The notes beneath the pieces are model-generated. The model made no database searches, was not told where the DNA came from, and saw only the letters and a program-made list of their open reading frames with translations. 64,000 nt of DNA from Paenibacillus hamazuiensis. Lineage in GTDB: Bacteria; Bacillota; Bacilli; Paenibacillales; NBRC-103111. A program made the translations under genes and the position numbers. Where the stretch lies: contig NZ_JALRMO010000001.1 of the NCBI RefSeq assembly GCF_023276405.1, positions 5,208,001 through 5,272,000 of the forward strand, given 5' to 3'. This document shows positions 51,439 to 61,029 of the stretch, piece after piece (the first letter of the stretch is position 1; every line of letters begins with the position of its first letter).

Positions 51439-52869
51439 TCACCCTTTAGCCGGTTTCCGGCCGATAAACAAAAGCGTAATCCCCCCTCCGCCGGCAAACA
51501 CAAGAGCTGAAACAAGCAGCGCCGTATTGACCCCGTCTGCGGAAGCGGCGATTTCAGCGCGTGCGCCGGCGCCGTTCATGCACAAGCTGAGAACGGCAAC
51601 GCCCAGAGCGGCTCCGAGCTGGCGGATCGAGTTCAGAGCGCCGGAGGCGACGCCGGCTTGCCCGGGGGGAGCGGCGGTTACGACAGACGTCACCAGCGGC
51701 GGAATCGTTAAAGAAAGACCTGTGCCGATCAACAATAAACCGGCGAACAGCAGCCAGTAGAAGGCGCCGCTTGCCACCGTCAGCATGGCCGTGCCGACGG
51801 CGGTGACGAAGAAACCGCATATCATCGGCAGCCTTACGCCGACGCGGTTGACGATACGGCTCGTCAGCATCGGAAATAGCATCATCGGCAGAGTGAGCGG
51901 AAGGAACGAAAGCCCGGTTAACAGCGCGGAATAACCGCGGCCCTGCTGAAAGAAGAAGGTGAGCACGAACAGGCAGCCGGATAACCCGAAGTTAACGGCC
52001 AGTCCGGCAGCGAGTCCCGCCGAAATGCTGCGCTGCCGAAGCAGCCGAACAGGCAGCATCGGCGATTTGCCGCGGGCCTCGACGACGGCAAACAGAAGCA
52101 GGCTGACTGCGGCTGCGGCAATAGCCGTCATCACGAGGGGGGAGCTCCAGCCTAGCGAGCTTCCTTCAACGAGTGCGAAGGTCAGCGCAAGGAAAAATAA
52201 GGTTGCGGTCAACTGCCCTGCAAGATCAAGGCTGCGCTCCGTGTTGCGCTTTGTCTCTCCGGCGTTGGGGACGATAAGCAGCAAGCTCAAGACGGCGATC
52301 GGGATGTTGACCACAAAGATGCTTCGCCATCCGATCCAATCGGCAAGCAGTCCCCCAATGACGGGTCCTGCAGCCAAAGCTATGCCGGAAACGGCGGCAA
52401 AGACGCCAAGCGCTTTCGTCCGTTCCTTCGGATCCTGGTAAATGGAAGCAATAAGCGCCAGCGAAGCGGATGTCATTGCCGCGCCGCCGATACCGAGCGC
52501 CCCCCGCAGCGCGATCAATAGTCCCAGCGAAGGCGCTGCGGATGATAAAGCGGATGCGGCTGCGAAAAGGATAAGTCCGCCGCCGAAGATGCGTTTGGCT
52601 CCGTACCGGTCGGACAGCGAGCCCATGCTGAGCAGCAGGCTGGCAAACAAGACGGTGTAAGCGTTGACCACCCATTCGAGCGACGTAAACTTGCCGCCCA
52701 TATCGGTATGGATGGCCGGCAGCGCAACCGTTACGATCGTCGTGTCGAGCAGCACCATGAAGTAACCGAGAGAAAGCCCGAACAAAGCGAGAGCTCTGCT
52801 TTTGGCCGCTGCCGCCAACGAAGCTGCAGTCGAAGATGATGTGGATGTGGATTGAGCCGATGTAGTCAT
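51439..52869 (-). CDS. MFS multidrug exporter (DHA2, 14-helix type)
   Basis: The 476-residue membrane protein has fourteen predicted helices. Its DHA2 opening is LFGLSLGYFMVLLDTTIVTVALPAIHTDMG (in parts), the motif A is GSLSDRYGAKRIF, and the helix-5 motif C is VSGIALAAGPVIGGLLADWIGWR. It is a proton-drug antiporter of the EmrB/QacA kind. It is transcribed divergently from the XRE/MmyB-type regulator 131 bases away, which probably controls it. Confidence 0.92.
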   Translation of the reverse strand: MTTSAQSTSTSSSTAASLAAAAKSRALALFGLSLGYFMVLLDTTIVTVALPAIHTDMGGKFTSLEWVVNAYTVLFASLLLSMGSLSDRYGAKRIFGGGLILFAAASALSSAAPSLGLLIALRGALGIGGAAMTSASLALIASIYQDPKERTKALGVFAAVSGIALAAGPVIGGLLADWIGWRSIFVVNIPIAVLSLLLIVPNAGETKRNTERSLDLAGQLTATLFFLALTFALVEGSSLGWSSPLVMTAIAAAAVSLLLFAVVEARGKSPMLPVRLLRQRSISAGLAAGLAVNFGLSGCLFVLTFFFQQGRGYSALLTGLSFLPLTLPMMLFPMLTSRIVNRVGVRLPMICGFFVTAVGTAMLTVASGAFYWLLFAGLLLIGTGLSLTIPPLVTSVVTAAPPGQAGVASGALNSIRQLGAALGVAVLSLCMNGAGARAEIAASADGVNTALLVSALVFAGGGGITLLFIGRKPAKG

Positions 52870-52926
52870 AACGTACCTCCTGTTTCCTTAATCTCGCAGA
52901 TTGAGTGTATAATGAAGGAAACAGGT

Positions 52927-52947
52927 TGACGAGATGACGGTTCGTCA
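52927..52947. promoter_or_regulatory. Inverted repeat between MFS and XRE genes
   Basis: TGACGA (52927-52932) and TCGTCA (52942-52947) flank nine bases. A TTGACG -35-like element overlaps the left arm on the plus strand. The position fits an operator for the divergent regulator. Confidence 0.35.
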
Positions 52948-53000
52948 TAGGATTCGTACTCCTACCATGGCGGACGTTCCGATATAAGGGGTGACAAGAA

Positions 53001-53861
53001 ATGGAGCAAACGACGGATGCGGCCAGGCTCGAGCAGCTGGGGCAGTTTCTGCGAACGAGGCGGGAGCGGCTCACGCCGGAAGCGTTGGGATTTCCCAATG
53101 ACGGCAGACGGCGGACTCCCGGCCTTAGGCGCAGCGAGGTAGCGATGCTCGCCGGGGTTAGTGTCGATTGGTATACATGGCTGGAGCAGGGAAGGAACAT
53201 CCAGGTTTCCGCCCAGGTGCTCGACAGCATCGCAAAAGCGCTGCAGCTGGACGGCAGCGAAAGGAAACATTTGTATATGCTGGCGATGAGGCAGCTTCCC
53301 GCGGATGTTCTGCAAATGGAACGAACCGAGGTAAGCGATACGCTGCAGCATGTGCTGGACCGGCTCGAATACAGCCCGGCCATCGTAACGGATGCGCGCT
53401 GGAACGTGGTAGGATGGAATTTGGCGGCGTGCGCCGTTGTCGGCGATTATCGCGTCATGCCGGAGCAGGAGCGAAACATGGTATGGCGGGCATTCACCTC
53501 GCCATATTTGCGGCAGCTGCTGCGGGACAAATGGGAGGAGCATGCCAAGACGCGACTCGCCCAGTTCCGGGCAAGCTACGGTACGAATGTCGGAGACCCT
53601 TGGTGGGAGGAATTCATCGCCCGTCTTTCCGCGGTAAGTCCTCATTTTCGCGAGTGGTGGGCGAAACATGAGGTGATTCAGATATCCGAAGGGAACAAAC
53701 ATTATTTCCATCCGGAAGCCGGGGAACTGACGCTGGAGTATATCACGTTTCAAGTAAGCGATGCTCCCGGCCTGCAGGTCATGATCAATACGCCGATCGG
53801 CCGGACGGAAGAGAAGATCAAGCGGCTGGTGGAGAAGTTGAAAGGTACGGTACATCCGTAA
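53001..53861 (+). CDS. XRE-family regulator with MmyB-like ligand-binding domain
   Basis: The 286-residue protein has an N-terminal helix-turn-helix (LGQFLRTRRERLTPEALGF, TPGLRRSEVAMLAGVSVDWYTWLEQGR). A MmyB-type domain follows (~105-285): LEYSPAIVTDARWNVVGWN, ARLSAVSPHFREWWAKHEV, FHPEAGELTLEYITFQVSD. Known relatives bind fatty acid-like ligands and control a neighbouring exporter or oxidoreductase. Here the divergent MFS exporter is the natural target. AAGGGGTGA precedes the ATG. Confidence 0.9.
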   Translation: MEQTTDAARLEQLGQFLRTRRERLTPEALGFPNDGRRRTPGLRRSEVAMLAGVSVDWYTWLEQGRNIQVSAQVLDSIAKALQLDGSERKHLYMLAMRQLPADVLQMERTEVSDTLQHVLDRLEYSPAIVTDARWNVVGWNLAACAVVGDYRVMPEQERNMVWRAFTSPYLRQLLRDKWEEHAKTRLAQFRASYGTNVGDPWWEEFIARLSAVSPHFREWWAKHEVIQISEGNKHYFHPEAGELTLEYITFQVSDAPGLQVMINTPIGRTEEKIKRLVEKLKGTVHP

Positions 53862-54014
53862 ACTGCCCTCTTGAATGGCAGGACGTATCCAAGTATACGT
53901 ATTTGTGTTTTTTCGACATAAAAGAGCCGCCTCTTCCTGGCGATAACCATAGCCCTGTCGATGAGGGTCATCATCTCCTGCCCGGATATTATAACCGGAT
54001 AGTGAGTAAATGTT

Positions 54015-54046
54015 AGTCCCGCTTAAACTAAGGCGGGACTTTTGTT
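54015..54046 (+). terminator. Intrinsic terminator downstream of the XRE gene
   Basis: Arms AGTCCCGC (54015-54022) and GCGGGACT (54033-54040) are followed by TTTGTTCT, about 150 bases past the XRE stop. Confidence 0.6.
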
Positions 54047-54090
54047 CTACTTGGGTAAGGGGGAGGCGGTTACACACCTCAAACGAATTA

Positions 54091-55587
54091 CTAATCCGTA
54101 ATGTTTCCGCACCAGCGAGTGATTCCTTCATTTATTGTTTGCATTGGATTCGGATCTGATGGAGAAATCGCCCAGGCAATATGTCCATCCGGCCGAATAA
54201 GTGCCGTGTGGACGTCGTTCCAATCCGCGTCTGCCTCAGCCAAAGATGCATGTACAACTTGAAGGTTGCTATACGTTTCCCATTGACTGCTATTCTGTTC
54301 ATTAAAATGGAAGTGCAACAGAAGAAAAGTACCTTTGTGCAGGAACGGATAGGAGTTTATCAATTGCCCGTCTTTCAGCTTTAAGCTTAGATCCTTGAAA
54401 CGTTTCCCGTTTAAAGGGTGGGGAGGCGCTTCGGCGTCTGGAGCATAATGTACATCAATTGCGGAAACTTGTGCGGCGATTCGATAATTAGCCTCCGGTA
54501 TTTGAATCAGATTAGCCAGCATGCTTCGCAGTTCCGTGATGGGAGGAGTCACGTCCAGAAGCAGGGTTTGGACCTCGGTATTCCGGAGCAAGGCCGTATT
54601 CCATGGGAAACGTTCGGTATGATAACTGTCCAATAGCCAGCCCGGAGCCCAGCCTTTGATTGCTCCTGCAAGCTTCCAGCCTAAGTTCATCGCTTCTTGT
54701 AAGCCGACGTTCATTCCCTGCCCACCAGCCGGAAAATGAATGTGCGCCGAATCTCCCGCCAAAAATAATCGACCATTCCGGTAGCGTCCCGCTTGCCGCG
54801 TCGCATTTCCGAAACGGGACATCCATTTCACATCGTTCAATCCCAGGTCGCTTCCGGTCGTACGGATGATCGATGAACGAAACTCTTCAAATGTAACGGT
54901 CTCGTCCTTAGAGATGTTACGTCTCTCCATATCGATAATTAAGACCCGATACATATGATCATTGATCGGCATGATGCTGACCAAACCTTTTTCTGTAATC
55001 CGGGATATGACGCTCATAGGAGCCAAATCAGATAGAGCAGCATCCCCCAGAATAGCCGTGAAGGTCGCGTCTGTACCTTCAAATGATATATTTGCATGTT
55101 TGCGAACCAAACTTCTGGCTCCGTCCGTACCTACCACATAAGCAGATCTTAACGTTGTTTCTCCATTAGGTCCCGCGATCTTAACGTCGACCCCATCCTC
55201 ATCCTGATGCACAGATAGAGCCTCAACCTCTCTCCAGACCTCTGCGCCAAGGCTAAGAGCCCATTCCTCCAGCACCTTCTCCGTCTCACTCTGCGGTAAA
55301 AAGAGAGTGTGATTGGAAGAAGAGTCCAACACCGAGAAATCCAAAGGAGTTTCTAATCCGGCAAAATGCCCTCTTGAAAGTAAGCGGCCTTTACTGATTA
55401 ATTTTGATTTCACTCCACGCATATCTAATATTTCAAGGGTTCGTGGATGTACTGTAAGCGCACGTGAATATGGGGTTGTCTCTTTTAATCGCTCAATGAC
55501 GCAGACCTTTACACCGGCTAATGCCAATTCTCCAGCCAACATCATGCCGACAGGTCCGCCACCGATAAGGATGACTTCATATTTCAT
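54091..55587 (-). CDS. FAD-dependent monooxygenase (aromatic hydroxylase/rifampicin monooxygenase-like)
   Basis: The 498-residue class-A flavoprotein has the dinucleotide motif EVILIGGGPVGMMLAGELALAG, the second FAD/NADPH motif YVVGTDGARSLVRK (DG motif) and the third FAD motif LFLAGDSAHIHFPAGGQGMN. A thioredoxin-like C-terminal domain follows. Relatives hydroxylate phenols, anthracycline-type polyketides, tetracyclines or rifampicin with NADPH and oxygen. It follows the RidA gene in one leftward unit under likely MarR control, a pattern seen in xenobiotic defence. Confidence 0.88.
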   Translation of the reverse strand: MKYEVILIGGGPVGMMLAGELALAGVKVCVIERLKETTPYSRALTVHPRTLEILDMRGVKSKLISKGRLLSRGHFAGLETPLDFSVLDSSSNHTLFLPQSETEKVLEEWALSLGAEVWREVEALSVHQDEDGVDVKIAGPNGETTLRSAYVVGTDGARSLVRKHANISFEGTDATFTAILGDAALSDLAPMSVISRITEKGLVSIMPINDHMYRVLIIDMERRNISKDETVTFEEFRSSIIRTTGSDLGLNDVKWMSRFGNATRQAGRYRNGRLFLAGDSAHIHFPAGGQGMNVGLQEAMNLGWKLAGAIKGWAPGWLLDSYHTERFPWNTALLRNTEVQTLLLDVTPPITELRSMLANLIQIPEANYRIAAQVSAIDVHYAPDAEAPPHPLNGKRFKDLSLKLKDGQLINSYPFLHKGTFLLLHFHFNEQNSSQWETYSNLQVVHASLAEADADWNDVHTALIRPDGHIAWAISPSDPNPMQTINEGITRWCGNITD

Positions 55588-55611
55588 ATAAATAACCTCT
55601 TTTCTTAAACA

Positions 55612-56013
55612 TTATGGGAAGATCACGATAGCGTCTATTTCGATAAGCCATTCAGGATCGGCTAGTGCTTGAACGCCTATATAGGTACTTGCTGTCTTCG
55701 GCCAGTTAGGGCCAAACACATGAAATCCGGCGTCAAAAATAATCGAAATCAATTCCGGATTGTGGTTTACCACAAAAATATTCATTTTTGCAATGTACAA
55801 TGGATCCGCTCGCACGGCTTCCAATGCATACTTTAGATTGGTGAACGCTTGAATCGCTTGCGTGTAATAGTCTCCTGAACCGACCAATGCTCCTGCTTCA
55901 TCTACAGAAACCTGACCTGAGATGAAGGCCAGTTTAGAGGCGGTAGTTACCACGACATGAGAAATTACAGATGTAACCTTATCCGTCAATGTCTTTGGAT
56001 TCACGATTTCCAT
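55612..56013 (-). CDS. RidA-family protein
   Basis: The 133-residue protein has the YjgF/YER057c/UK114 fold: NPKTLTDKVTSVISHVVVTTASKLAFISGQVSVDEAG (in parts), YTQAIQAFTNLKYALEA, IFDAGFHVFGPNWPKTASTYIGVQALADPEWLIEIDAIVI (in parts). The canonical RidA Arg that binds enamine carboxylates (IR.AR or NR.AR before the Cys) is replaced by K in NWPKTAST, so classical deaminase activity is doubtful. I chose the ATG at 56013, with GGAG 11 bases before; an ATG at 56094 lacks a ribosome site. It lies 24 bases ahead of the monooxygenase gene. Confidence 0.83.
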   Translation of the reverse strand: MEIVNPKTLTDKVTSVISHVVVTTASKLAFISGQVSVDEAGALVGSGDYYTQAIQAFTNLKYALEAVRADPLYIAKMNIFVVNHNPELISIIFDAGFHVFGPNWPKTASTYIGVQALADPEWLIEIDAIVIFP

Positions 56014-56160
56014 AGGCAAGCATGCTCCATTTCCATATTTATAAATCTTCTCTTGAAAAGTGGATAAGTGTTTTCGGAGAACCTCCTTCATCAATTATTG
56101 TTTCGCAGGAAATCTTTTAATCTTTGTTGTAAAAGTAAAAAATGAATATAATATATAAAT

Positions 56161-56180
56161 ATTGTTTCATACGAAACAAT
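56161..56180. promoter_or_regulatory. MarR-type operator
   Basis: ATTGTTTC-ATAC-GAAACAAT is an 8-bp-arm palindrome between the divergent RidA and MarR genes. A degenerate copy, ATTGTTTCGCAGGAAA, lies at 56097-56112, just ahead of the RidA-monooxygenase unit. Length and symmetry fit MarR-family sites. Confidence 0.65.
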
Positions 56181-56296
56181 ATAATTGTACTGGGTCACTC
56201 CTTATCCTGTCAACCCCGATATGAGCATGTCCGTTTGTTTCTCAGAAAATAATCTATGATATAATGAAACAAATGAGTCAAGGAGCCAGCATAATC

Positions 56297-56773
56297 ATGG
56301 ATACTGCCAATAAAAACAAAACCGCAATTCATGAATTTTTCGTTCAGTTTCTTCAGCAAAAAGAGCAATATGAAACCCGAATAACTGCAACATACCTCGA
56401 GGATATCCGGAAGCATATCGAACCGGAATTCAGATTGAACATGACGGAACTGCACACCATTGCGTGCATCGGAGAGCAGGAGCCGATCAATGTCACTTCC
56501 ATCGCGGAAAGGTTAAATTTAAGCAAAGGGAATACCTCCAAGATCGCAAATAAATTACTAAAGGCAGGTTGGGTGCGAAAAGCCCAACTCAACGATAACA
56601 AAAAGGAAGTGTATTTTCGGCTTACGCCTGTCGGCAAAAAGCTATTTGCTGCTCATGATGAGCTCCATACGAAGGAAAAGCAAAGAATGTACGAATTTTT
56701 GGAAAGATACAACGAAAGCGAGCTTGAATTTATCAAACGGCTGTTTGGAGATATGGTTGACTTCTATCGCTAA
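56297..56773 (+). CDS. MarR-family transcriptional regulator
   Basis: The 158-residue winged-helix protein has the DNA-binding core LNMTELHTIACIGEQEPINVTSIAERLNLSKGNTSKIANKLLKAGWVRKAQ (in parts) and the wing DNKKEVYFRLTPVGKKLF. The ATG at 56297 follows AAGGAG; an ATG at 56264 is preceded by a TATAAT and lies before that ribosome site. It diverges from the RidA-monooxygenase unit and shares palindromic ATTGTTTC sites with it, so it is the likely repressor of both. Confidence 0.9.
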   Translation: MDTANKNKTAIHEFFVQFLQQKEQYETRITATYLEDIRKHIEPEFRLNMTELHTIACIGEQEPINVTSIAERLNLSKGNTSKIANKLLKAGWVRKAQLNDNKKEVYFRLTPVGKKLFAAHDELHTKEKQRMYEFLERYNESELEFIKRLFGDMVDFYR

Positions 56774-56797
56774 TGTACCCATCATCAGCTCCGAAAA

Positions 56798-56850
56798 CGA
56801 AGACGCGCTCCGAGTGGATTGAACCCCACTACTACTGAAGCGCGTCTTCG
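56798..56850. terminator. Hairpin between MarR and ABC exporter genes
   Basis: A perfect 12-bp stem, CGAAGACGCGCT (56798-56809) and AGCGCGTCTTCG (56839-56850), has a 29-base loop and no clear T-tract. It separates two convergent genes. Confidence 0.45.
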
Positions 56851-56932
56851 ATGCATATTTATTTTTTATGCATAGTCACATTTTTTCTCAATAATCACGC
56901 TCACACACTACTACAACGCAGCCCCTCGCACC

Positions 56933-59050
56933 CTATCTCGCCGTCCGCATCGATCCCTGCTCCTTGTACTGCAGCTCGTACAACCGATGGTAATACCCCC
57001 GCTGCGCCAGCAGCTGGAAGTGGTTGCCGATCTCGCGCACCTTGCCTTTGTGCATGACGACGATCTGGTCGGCGTGCTGAATCGTCGACAGCCGGTGCGC
57101 GACGATCAGCGTCGTGCGCCCTTCCGAAATCGTATGCAGCGCATCTTGCACGACAAACTCCGTTTCCGTGTCGATGTTGGACGTCGCTTCGTCAAGAATG
57201 AGAATTTGCGGCCGGAACGCGATCGCGCGGGCGAACGAAAGGAGCTGTCGCTGACCGAGCGACAGGTTGATGCCGCGTTCGCCAAGCAGCGTCCGGTATC
57301 CTTCCGGCAGCCCGCGGACAAATTCGTCCATATGCACCATGCGGGCCGCTTCATATACCTGCTCGTCGGTGATGTCTTGATTGTTGAGCCGGATGTTCGA
57401 CAGGATGTCGCCGGTGAACAGGAACACATCCTGCTGCACGATGCCGATGGTGCGGCGCAGCTCATCCAGCGGAATGTCGCGGATATCGACTCCGTCCAGA
57501 CGGATGCTTCCCTTCTGAATATCGTAAAAGCGGTTGATGAGCTGGATGATCGAGCTTTTGCCCGCTCCCGTCGCCCCGACGAAGGCAACTGTCTGCCCCG
57601 GCCGGATCGTAAAGCTGACATCCTTCAGCACCCACTCGCCTTCGTTATAAGCGAACCACACGTGGTCGAATTCGATTTCTCCGCGGATCTGCGATGGCAG
57701 ACGCACCGGCTTATCGGGATCGACGATCGACGCCTTCTCGTCCAGCGTATCGAAAATGCGCTCCGCCCCGACCATCGCGGTCTGGATCTGGTTATATTTT
57801 TCCGCCAGGCTTTGCAGCGGCTGGAAAAACTGGCGCACATAATGCGTGAACGCGTATACGATACCGAACGTGATGCTGCCGTCGATCACACTCGCACCGC
57901 CGTACCAGAGCAGCAGCGCGATGGACAGGTTGCCGATAAAGCCGATCGCCGGCTGAAAAATCGAGTTGATCGTCGTGCCGCGCATCCCCGCGCGGTAGTA
58001 CTCCGAGTTATGGTAATCGAATTGCTCCCATTGGCGCTCCTCGCGGGTGAACAGCTGCGTGATGCGGATGCCGGACAAGTTTTCCGCGAGAAATGCGTTC
58101 AGTCTCGACAAAATCGTCCGGGCGACGCGCTGCGCCTGCCTTTGCGCCTTGCGGTACCAGAACGTAAGCCCGAACAAAATCGGCAGCACCGCCATCGACA
58201 AAAGCGCCAGCTTGAGGCTCATGTGCAGCATGACGGCGATAATGCCGACGAGCACGATAATATCCTTGAACAGGTTGACGATGACCTGGGAGAAAAACTG
58301 GTTCAGCGCCTCCGTATCCTGCGTCACGCGGACGACCAGACGGCCGACCGGATTGCGGTCGAAATACGACATCGACATGCGGCTGAGGTGCGTGAACAGC
58401 ATTTGCCGGATGTTGAAAATAATCGTCTGCCCCGTGTACTGCAGCAGATTGCTTTGCAGGTAGTTCAGCAGCGAGGCCGCGACGACGGCCGTAAGGAACA
58501 TGCCGCCGAGCCGCAGCAGCCCGGTGTAGTCCTGCTGCTTGAAGCTGCCGAGAGCCGCCGGATCAAGCTGCACCGCCTTGAAGCTGTGCCCGCCGGAAAC
58601 GATGCTCGCGGAGCCGCTCTCCTGCTTCAGCTCGGCTTCTTCATGCTGCGGCGGAAGCCAGCCGTCGATCATCCAGACGGCTCCGCCCGCTTCCACGAGC
58701 TGCCGCTTTTCCGCCTTCGCGCCTGACAGCGCCGCAGCTTGGCTTTCCGCTTCCGCCGGGGTGAGCCGCACATACGTCTTGTCCTGCCACTCCACGACCG
58801 GCCCGATTCCGGACAGCTTGCCCGCCTCCTGCTTCGGCACGGCAATCATCGGCCGAGTCAGTCCGTTGATGTTCTCGTCGATGGCGACCTTCAAAATATA
58901 AGGCCTGGCCAAATCGGCGATCACGATGACAAAAGCAAGGGCGATGCACAGCACGATCATTTTCCAATACGGCTTCGCAAAACCCATCAGGCGGGCGATC
59001 ATCTGCGAATCCTTGCCCGCTTTAAATTCCTTTTCGGCATGGATGTTCAT
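56933..59050 (-). CDS. ABC multidrug exporter half-transporter, BmrD (YheH)-like
   Basis: The 705-residue subunit has a type-IV membrane domain and a C-terminal ATPase domain. It carries a ~110-residue insertion between helices 1 and 2 (about residues 70-175), as in YheH/BmrD. The ATPase has Walker A VGATGAGKSS, Walker B ILILDEATSNID with catalytic Glu, and the altered signature NLSLGQRQ in place of LSGGQ. This altered signature and the partner's Walker B together make the degenerate ATP site typical of heterodimers. It overlaps the partner gene by four bases. Confidence 0.92.
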   Translation of the reverse strand: MNIHAEKEFKAGKDSQMIARLMGFAKPYWKMIVLCIALAFVIVIADLARPYILKVAIDENINGLTRPMIAVPKQEAGKLSGIGPVVEWQDKTYVRLTPAEAESQAAALSGAKAEKRQLVEAGGAVWMIDGWLPPQHEEAELKQESGSASIVSGGHSFKAVQLDPAALGSFKQQDYTGLLRLGGMFLTAVVAASLLNYLQSNLLQYTGQTIIFNIRQMLFTHLSRMSMSYFDRNPVGRLVVRVTQDTEALNQFFSQVIVNLFKDIIVLVGIIAVMLHMSLKLALLSMAVLPILFGLTFWYRKAQRQAQRVARTILSRLNAFLAENLSGIRITQLFTREERQWEQFDYHNSEYYRAGMRGTTINSIFQPAIGFIGNLSIALLLWYGGASVIDGSITFGIVYAFTHYVRQFFQPLQSLAEKYNQIQTAMVGAERIFDTLDEKASIVDPDKPVRLPSQIRGEIEFDHVWFAYNEGEWVLKDVSFTIRPGQTVAFVGATGAGKSSIIQLINRFYDIQKGSIRLDGVDIRDIPLDELRRTIGIVQQDVFLFTGDILSNIRLNNQDITDEQVYEAARMVHMDEFVRGLPEGYRTLLGERGINLSLGQRQLLSFARAIAFRPQILILDEATSNIDTETEFVVQDALHTISEGRTTLIVAHRLSTIQHADQIVVMHKGKVREIGNHFQLLAQRGYYHRLYELQYKEQGSMRTAR

Positions 59051-60906
59051 GCTCCGGCACCTCCCGACAGTTTCGCAGCGGCACCGCCGCCTGCAAATTT
59101 GCCGCCAAATGCGCCCGCTTCCGGCTGCAGCCGGGCTCTCTCATGATCGTGCCCTTCCTGCCGCTCCGCTTCCTGGTCCAGCAGCTGCTTATGGTACATG
59201 TCCGCATAGATGCCGTTCACCTGGAGAAGCTGCTCGTGCGTGCCTCTCTCGACTATGCGGCCTTCGTCCATCACGACGATCTGATCCGCCGACTGCACCG
59301 AAGAAATCCGGTGTCCGATGATGATCGTTGTCCGCTGGTGCATGACCGTCTTCAGCCCTTCCAAAATCAGATCCTCGGTAATCGTATCCACCGCCGACAA
59401 GCTGTCGTCGAAAATCAGAATCGACGGCCGCTTGATAATTGCCCGGGCAATGCTCACGCGCTGGCGCTGGCCGCCGGACAGCGAAATGCCGCGTTCGCCG
59501 AGCGCCGTATCGAACTGATTCGGAAACTCGACGATGTTGTCGTACACCTGGGCGATTTTCGCCGCCTCTTCGATTTGCTCCGTCGTATACGGCTGCGGAT
59601 CGAACCCGATATTGTCGCGGATCGTGGAGGAGAACAGAAACTGGTCCTGCGGCACGATGCCGACCTGGGTGCGCAGCGTTTTCAAAGGAATCTCATGAAT
59701 GTCGTGCCCGTCGATAAACATCGTCCCCTTCGGCGGGTTGTACAGCCGGACAAGCAGATGGACGAGCGTGCTCTTGCCGCTGCCGACTCGCCCGACAATC
59801 GCCAGGCTGGAGCCCTTCGGCACCTTGAGCGAGACGTTTTGCAGCGTCGGGCGGTCCGCCTCCGGGTACGAAAACGTCAAGTTCCGGATCTCGATGTCGC
59901 CGCCGATTTCGTCGATCGCCTGATCGGCGACCATATCGTCCACCACGTCCGGCTTCGTGCGGAAAATTTCCATCAGCCGGGCTTCGGACGCCCAGCCGCG
60001 CTGCAGCTGGTTGACGACTTTGCCGAGGTTTTCGATCGGGCCCATCAGGAGGGACAAATACGTATTAAAAGCAACGAACTCGCCGAGGGTAATCGTTCCC
60101 TTCAGCACCATCGTTCCGCCAAGAATGACGGAGACGAGAAAGCTGATGCCGACGATACCGCTGCTGAGCGCGCCGAACATCGAGTTCGAGCGGACGAACC
60201 GGCGGTTCATGAGCACCGCGTTTTCGTTGTCTTTTGTAAACAATTCCCGCTCATGTTTCTCCTGTACAAACGCTTTCACGACGCGGATGCCTGCTGTGAA
60301 TTCCTGCACCCGGCTTGTCAGGTCGCTGATCGCCTGCTGCATGTCGGAAGACTGCTTCAAGATTTTTTTATTAAACCGGTATGCGATCAGGCTGAGAAAA
60401 GGCAGCGGCAGCATCGTAAGCAGCGTAAGCCACGGATTGACGGAAGTGACCATCGCCACGACCGAAATCGTGATCAGCACGAATGCTTCCAGAACGTTGT
60501 AATACCCCTGCATCGTCACCTCGCGGATGACGCCGACATCGCTGATCGCGTGCGACATCAAATCCCCGATCCGCTGATTGTTGAAATAGGTGGCCGACAG
60601 CCTCTCCCAGTGCTGAAACAATTCTCCGCGAATTCGCATTTCCAGCATGCGGGACAGCCGAAATATGTATATCCGGCTGGTTGAGCGAAAAAAAGCGACG
60701 CCGAACCCGATCAAAATCATCCATATGCCGTAACGAATCGCATTCTCATAGTTCATCGCACCCGCCTGAAGCTGATCGGTGAACCGGCCGAGCAGCCACG
60801 GAATGAGCAGCTGCGTCAAGCTGGATATGGACAATAATGCAAAGCCCGCTGCATACTGCCACTTGTGCTGCGATACGTGGCTGCGAAAAATATCGTTTCT
60901 CTCCAT
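59047..60906 (-). CDS. ABC multidrug exporter half-transporter, BmrC (YheI)-like
   Basis: The 619-residue subunit has six membrane helices (start SHVSQHKWQYAAGFALLSISS) and an ATPase domain with Walker A VGRVGSGKST and canonical LSGGQRQRVSIARA. Its Walker B is ILIFDDSLSAVD, where the catalytic Glu is Asp. That substitution is the hallmark of the degenerate-site subunit in heterodimeric exporters such as BmrCD and TmrAB. The C-terminal ~40 residues are a Gln/Ala/Gly-rich tail. It is the first gene of the pair. Confidence 0.92.
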   Translation of the reverse strand: MERNDIFRSHVSQHKWQYAAGFALLSISSLTQLLIPWLLGRFTDQLQAGAMNYENAIRYGIWMILIGFGVAFFRSTSRIYIFRLSRMLEMRIRGELFQHWERLSATYFNNQRIGDLMSHAISDVGVIREVTMQGYYNVLEAFVLITISVVAMVTSVNPWLTLLTMLPLPFLSLIAYRFNKKILKQSSDMQQAISDLTSRVQEFTAGIRVVKAFVQEKHERELFTKDNENAVLMNRRFVRSNSMFGALSSGIVGISFLVSVILGGTMVLKGTITLGEFVAFNTYLSLLMGPIENLGKVVNQLQRGWASEARLMEIFRTKPDVVDDMVADQAIDEIGGDIEIRNLTFSYPEADRPTLQNVSLKVPKGSSLAIVGRVGSGKSTLVHLLVRLYNPPKGTMFIDGHDIHEIPLKTLRTQVGIVPQDQFLFSSTIRDNIGFDPQPYTTEQIEEAAKIAQVYDNIVEFPNQFDTALGERGISLSGGQRQRVSIARAIIKRPSILIFDDSLSAVDTITEDLILEGLKTVMHQRTTIIIGHRISSVQSADQIVVMDEGRIVERGTHEQLLQVNGIYADMYHKQLLDQEAERQEGHDHERARLQPEAGAFGGKFAGGGAAAKLSGGAGA

Positions 60907-60952
60907 CCAAGGACCCCCTTGTCACTTCCGGCGCAAAACCCGAAAAGACGCT

Positions 60953-60971
60953 TATAGCTTTGGAAGCTATA
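60953..60971. promoter_or_regulatory. Palindrome upstream of the ABC exporter operon
   Basis: TATAGCTT (60953-60960) and AAGCTATA (60964-60971) are perfect 8-bp arms around TGG. They lie 47 bases upstream of the BmrC-like start, in the promoter area. Confidence 0.4.
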
Positions 60972-61029
60972 GTAAGGTTACAACTAGTCGGCAAAAGATG
61001 CCATGGATGAAGTTGTCGCAAAACATGGA

